Shown here piece by piece: positions 62,645 through 64,000 of a stretch of DNA of 64,000 nt. Under the pieces are notes generated by a model. The model had not been told where the DNA came from and ran no database searches. It saw only the letters and a list, made by a program, of their open reading frames with translations. A program made the translations under genes and the position numbers. Origin of the DNA: Chloroflexota bacterium (GTDB lineage Bacteria > Chloroflexota > Anaerolineae > J036 > Brachytrichaceae). The stretch spans positions 1-64,000 of the forward strand of contig JANXLU010000081.1 of the NCBI GenBank assembly GCA_025354985.1, read 5' to 3'. The first letter of the stretch is position 1; the number at the start of each line of letters is the position of its first letter.

Positions 62645-64000
62645 ATGAAAGCATTGCTGAGTGTGTCGGACAAGTCCGGGTTGGTTGAGTTTGCGCAGGG
62701 TCTTCATGCCCATGCCGTGAAGCTAATCGCGAGCGGCGGCACCGCCCGTGCGTTGGCGACTGCCGGCCTGCCCGTCATGACGGTCGAAGACTTTACCAAT
62801 TCGCCGGAAATCCTTGGGGGGCGCGTAAAAACCCTGCACCCGCGCATCCATGGTGGCATTCTGGCCCGCGCCACCACAGAGGACCAGGCCGATCTTTCCC
62901 GGATCGGCTCGGACTATATTGACATCGTTGTCGCCAACCTGTATCCCTTTCAAAAGACCGTGGCAAATCCGTCCGTAACGCTAGCCGAGGCCATCGAAGA
63001 CATTGACATTGGCGGCGTCACGTTGATCCGTGCCGCTGCCAAGAATCATGCCCGCACCACCATCGTGTGCGATCCGGCGGACTACGCGACCGTGCTGGCC
63101 GATCTTGACCACGCCAAGCGCGTATCAGACAAAACCCGGACGCTGTTTGCCTTAAAGGCTTTCGCCCATACCGCGGAATATGATGCCGCCATCCGGGATT
63201 ATTTGGCGCACGCGCAACCCGATTCAGGCGACGATGTCACCCTTAAACTGCATAAGGTGCAGGGTCTGCGCTATGGGGAAAATCCCCATCAGACCGCCAC
63301 GCTCTATAGGGTGGGCGATGCACCTGCATATGGCCCGCTGGGGGGGCGCATTCTGCAAGGCAAGGAACTCAGCTACAACAACCTGCTGGATTTGGATGCA
63401 GCCTGGCGCGCCGCGCAACAGTTCACCGATCAAGCCATTGTCATCGTCAAGCATCTCAGCCCATGCGGCATCGCCAGTGGTGCCAATCAGCCCGACATGT
63501 TCGCCGCCGCGCTGGCCTGCGATCCGATCAGCGCCTTTGGGGGCGTCATCGCGCTCAATCGCGAGCTGACCGCCGAAACCGTGCGCGCGTTTGGCGATTT
63601 GTTTATCGAGTGTATCGCCGCACCATCCTATTCTGCTGAGGCGATCAGCTTGCTGGCAAAGCGCAAGAATTGCCGCGTGGTGCAAATCTCCAGTTCGCCC
63701 GCCGGGGAGCCTGTCGAGTACCGATCCATCACCGGGGGCATCCTCGCACAATCCGCCGATCATGGCGACCCTGACGGCACGCACTACAAAACGGTAAGCG
63801 CGGCGCAGCCAGATGCCGCCCAACTGCGCACGCTCCACTTTGCAATGATGTGCGCCCAGCACGTAAAAAGCAACGCAATCGTATTCGCCCGGCAACACTC
63901 GGATGGTGTGCTTGCGACTGTCGGGATCGGTGGTGGGCAGCCCAACCGCGTAGACTGTGTGCGCATCGCCCGACAGCGCGCCGGTGATGCGGCCCGGGGC
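62645..64000 (+). CDS. purH: Bifunctional AICAR transformylase/IMP cyclohydrolase (3' end beyond window)
   Basis: This frame runs off the right edge after 452 codons; the complete protein usually has about 510-530 residues. The IMP cyclohydrolase domain (ALLSVSDKSGLVEFAQ, LIASGGTARALATAG, GGRVKTLHPRIHGGIL) is complete and most of the transformylase domain is present (LRYGENPHQTA, ELSYNNLLDLDAAW, IVKHLSPCGIA). The usual KHxNPCG reads KHLSPCG here. PurH performs the last two steps of IMP synthesis. The ATG at 62645 is chosen; an in-frame ATG nine bases earlier is also possible. Confidence 0.95.
   Translation, partial: MKALLSVSDKSGLVEFAQGLHAHAVKLIASGGTARALATAGLPVMTVEDFTNSPEILGGRVKTLHPRIHGGILARATTEDQADLSRIGSDYIDIVVANLYPFQKTVANPSVTLAEAIEDIDIGGVTLIRAAAKNHARTTIVCDPADYATVLADLDHAKRVSDKTRTLFALKAFAHTAEYDAAIRDYLAHAQPDSGDDVTLKLHKVQGLRYGENPHQTATLYRVGDAPAYGPLGGRILQGKELSYNNLLDLDAAWRAAQQFTDQAIVIVKHLSPCGIASGANQPDMFAAALACDPISAFGGVIALNRELTAETVRAFGDLFIECIAAPSYSAEAISLLAKRKNCRVVQISSSPAGEPVEYRSITGGILAQSADHGDPDGTHYKTVSAAQPDAAQLRTLHFAMMCAQHVKSNAIVFARQHSDGVLATVGIGGGQPNRVDCVRIARQRAGDAARG

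Overview
The window is about 64 kb of bacterial chromosome with moderately high GC. It most likely comes from a member of the Chloroflexota, probably an Anaerolineae-like lineage. This is inferred from several signs: very long Thr/Pro linkers of the (T-x-T-P) kind, secreted proteins that end in a short (F/Y)LPxV tail, a MurA with Asp in place of the catalytic Cys, a K+-independent membrane pyrophosphatase, an isopentenyl phosphate kinase, and several large GT-C membrane glycosyltransferases with C-terminal beta-sandwich domains. No phage, insertion sequence, CRISPR array or plasmid function was seen.

Layout. 1-207: end of an upstream gene, a hairpin terminator and tRNA-Asn. 265-9654: a (p)ppGpp synthetase/hydrolase, a C45-type Ntn-hydrolase, two GT-C membrane glycosyltransferases and a metallophosphoesterase. 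9701-12225: the proton pyrophosphatase hppA, preceded by a structured leader with a possible small ORF and a terminator hairpin. 12225-16448: a 1407-residue secreted protein (putative metallopeptidase, beta-helix, roughly 570-residue Thr/Pro linker). 16984-27277: M24 peptidase, SerA, arginase, a degenerate SWIM-like protein, GDPD, GNAT, a PfkB-like protein lacking its catalytic Asp, and two more GT-C enzymes. 27310-32433: tRNA-Leu, a DivIC-like protein, bactofilin, GatC-GatA, a sugar nucleotidyltransferase and an aminotransferase.

32446-42138 is a glucuronide/uronate operon on the minus strand: a Gfo/Idh/MocA oxidoreductase, an LplA/B/C-type ABC importer, a beta-glucuronidase, a fructuronate-reductase-type SDR and uronate isomerase UxaC. 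A mannonate-dehydratase-like enzyme lies separately at 44195-45451 behind miaA. The operon appears to be decaying: the beta-glucuronidase has an in-frame stop codon, and the divergent LacI-family regulator is a pseudogene with a nonsense codon, an internal deletion and frameshifts.

46424-59939 is a long minus-strand run. In transcription order it holds a methyltransferase, moaC, a moaD-moaE fusion, an ECF sigma factor, a FecR/LysM protein that overlaps the sigma gene by 4 bp, and a 1300-residue gingipain-like (C25) protease with an NHL propeller. After a 300-bp gap come a 1257-residue membrane-anchored coiled-coil protein with nine Ala/Gly motif repeats and a membrane-anchored Ig-repeat protein. 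This looks like an envelope or surface system under its own sigma factor and is the least explained part of the window. 59985-64000 holds isopentenyl phosphate kinase, an epimerase pseudogene, an ABC ATPase without a visible permease, and the start of purH.

All functional calls come from reading protein sequence and recognised motifs; no database search was possible.
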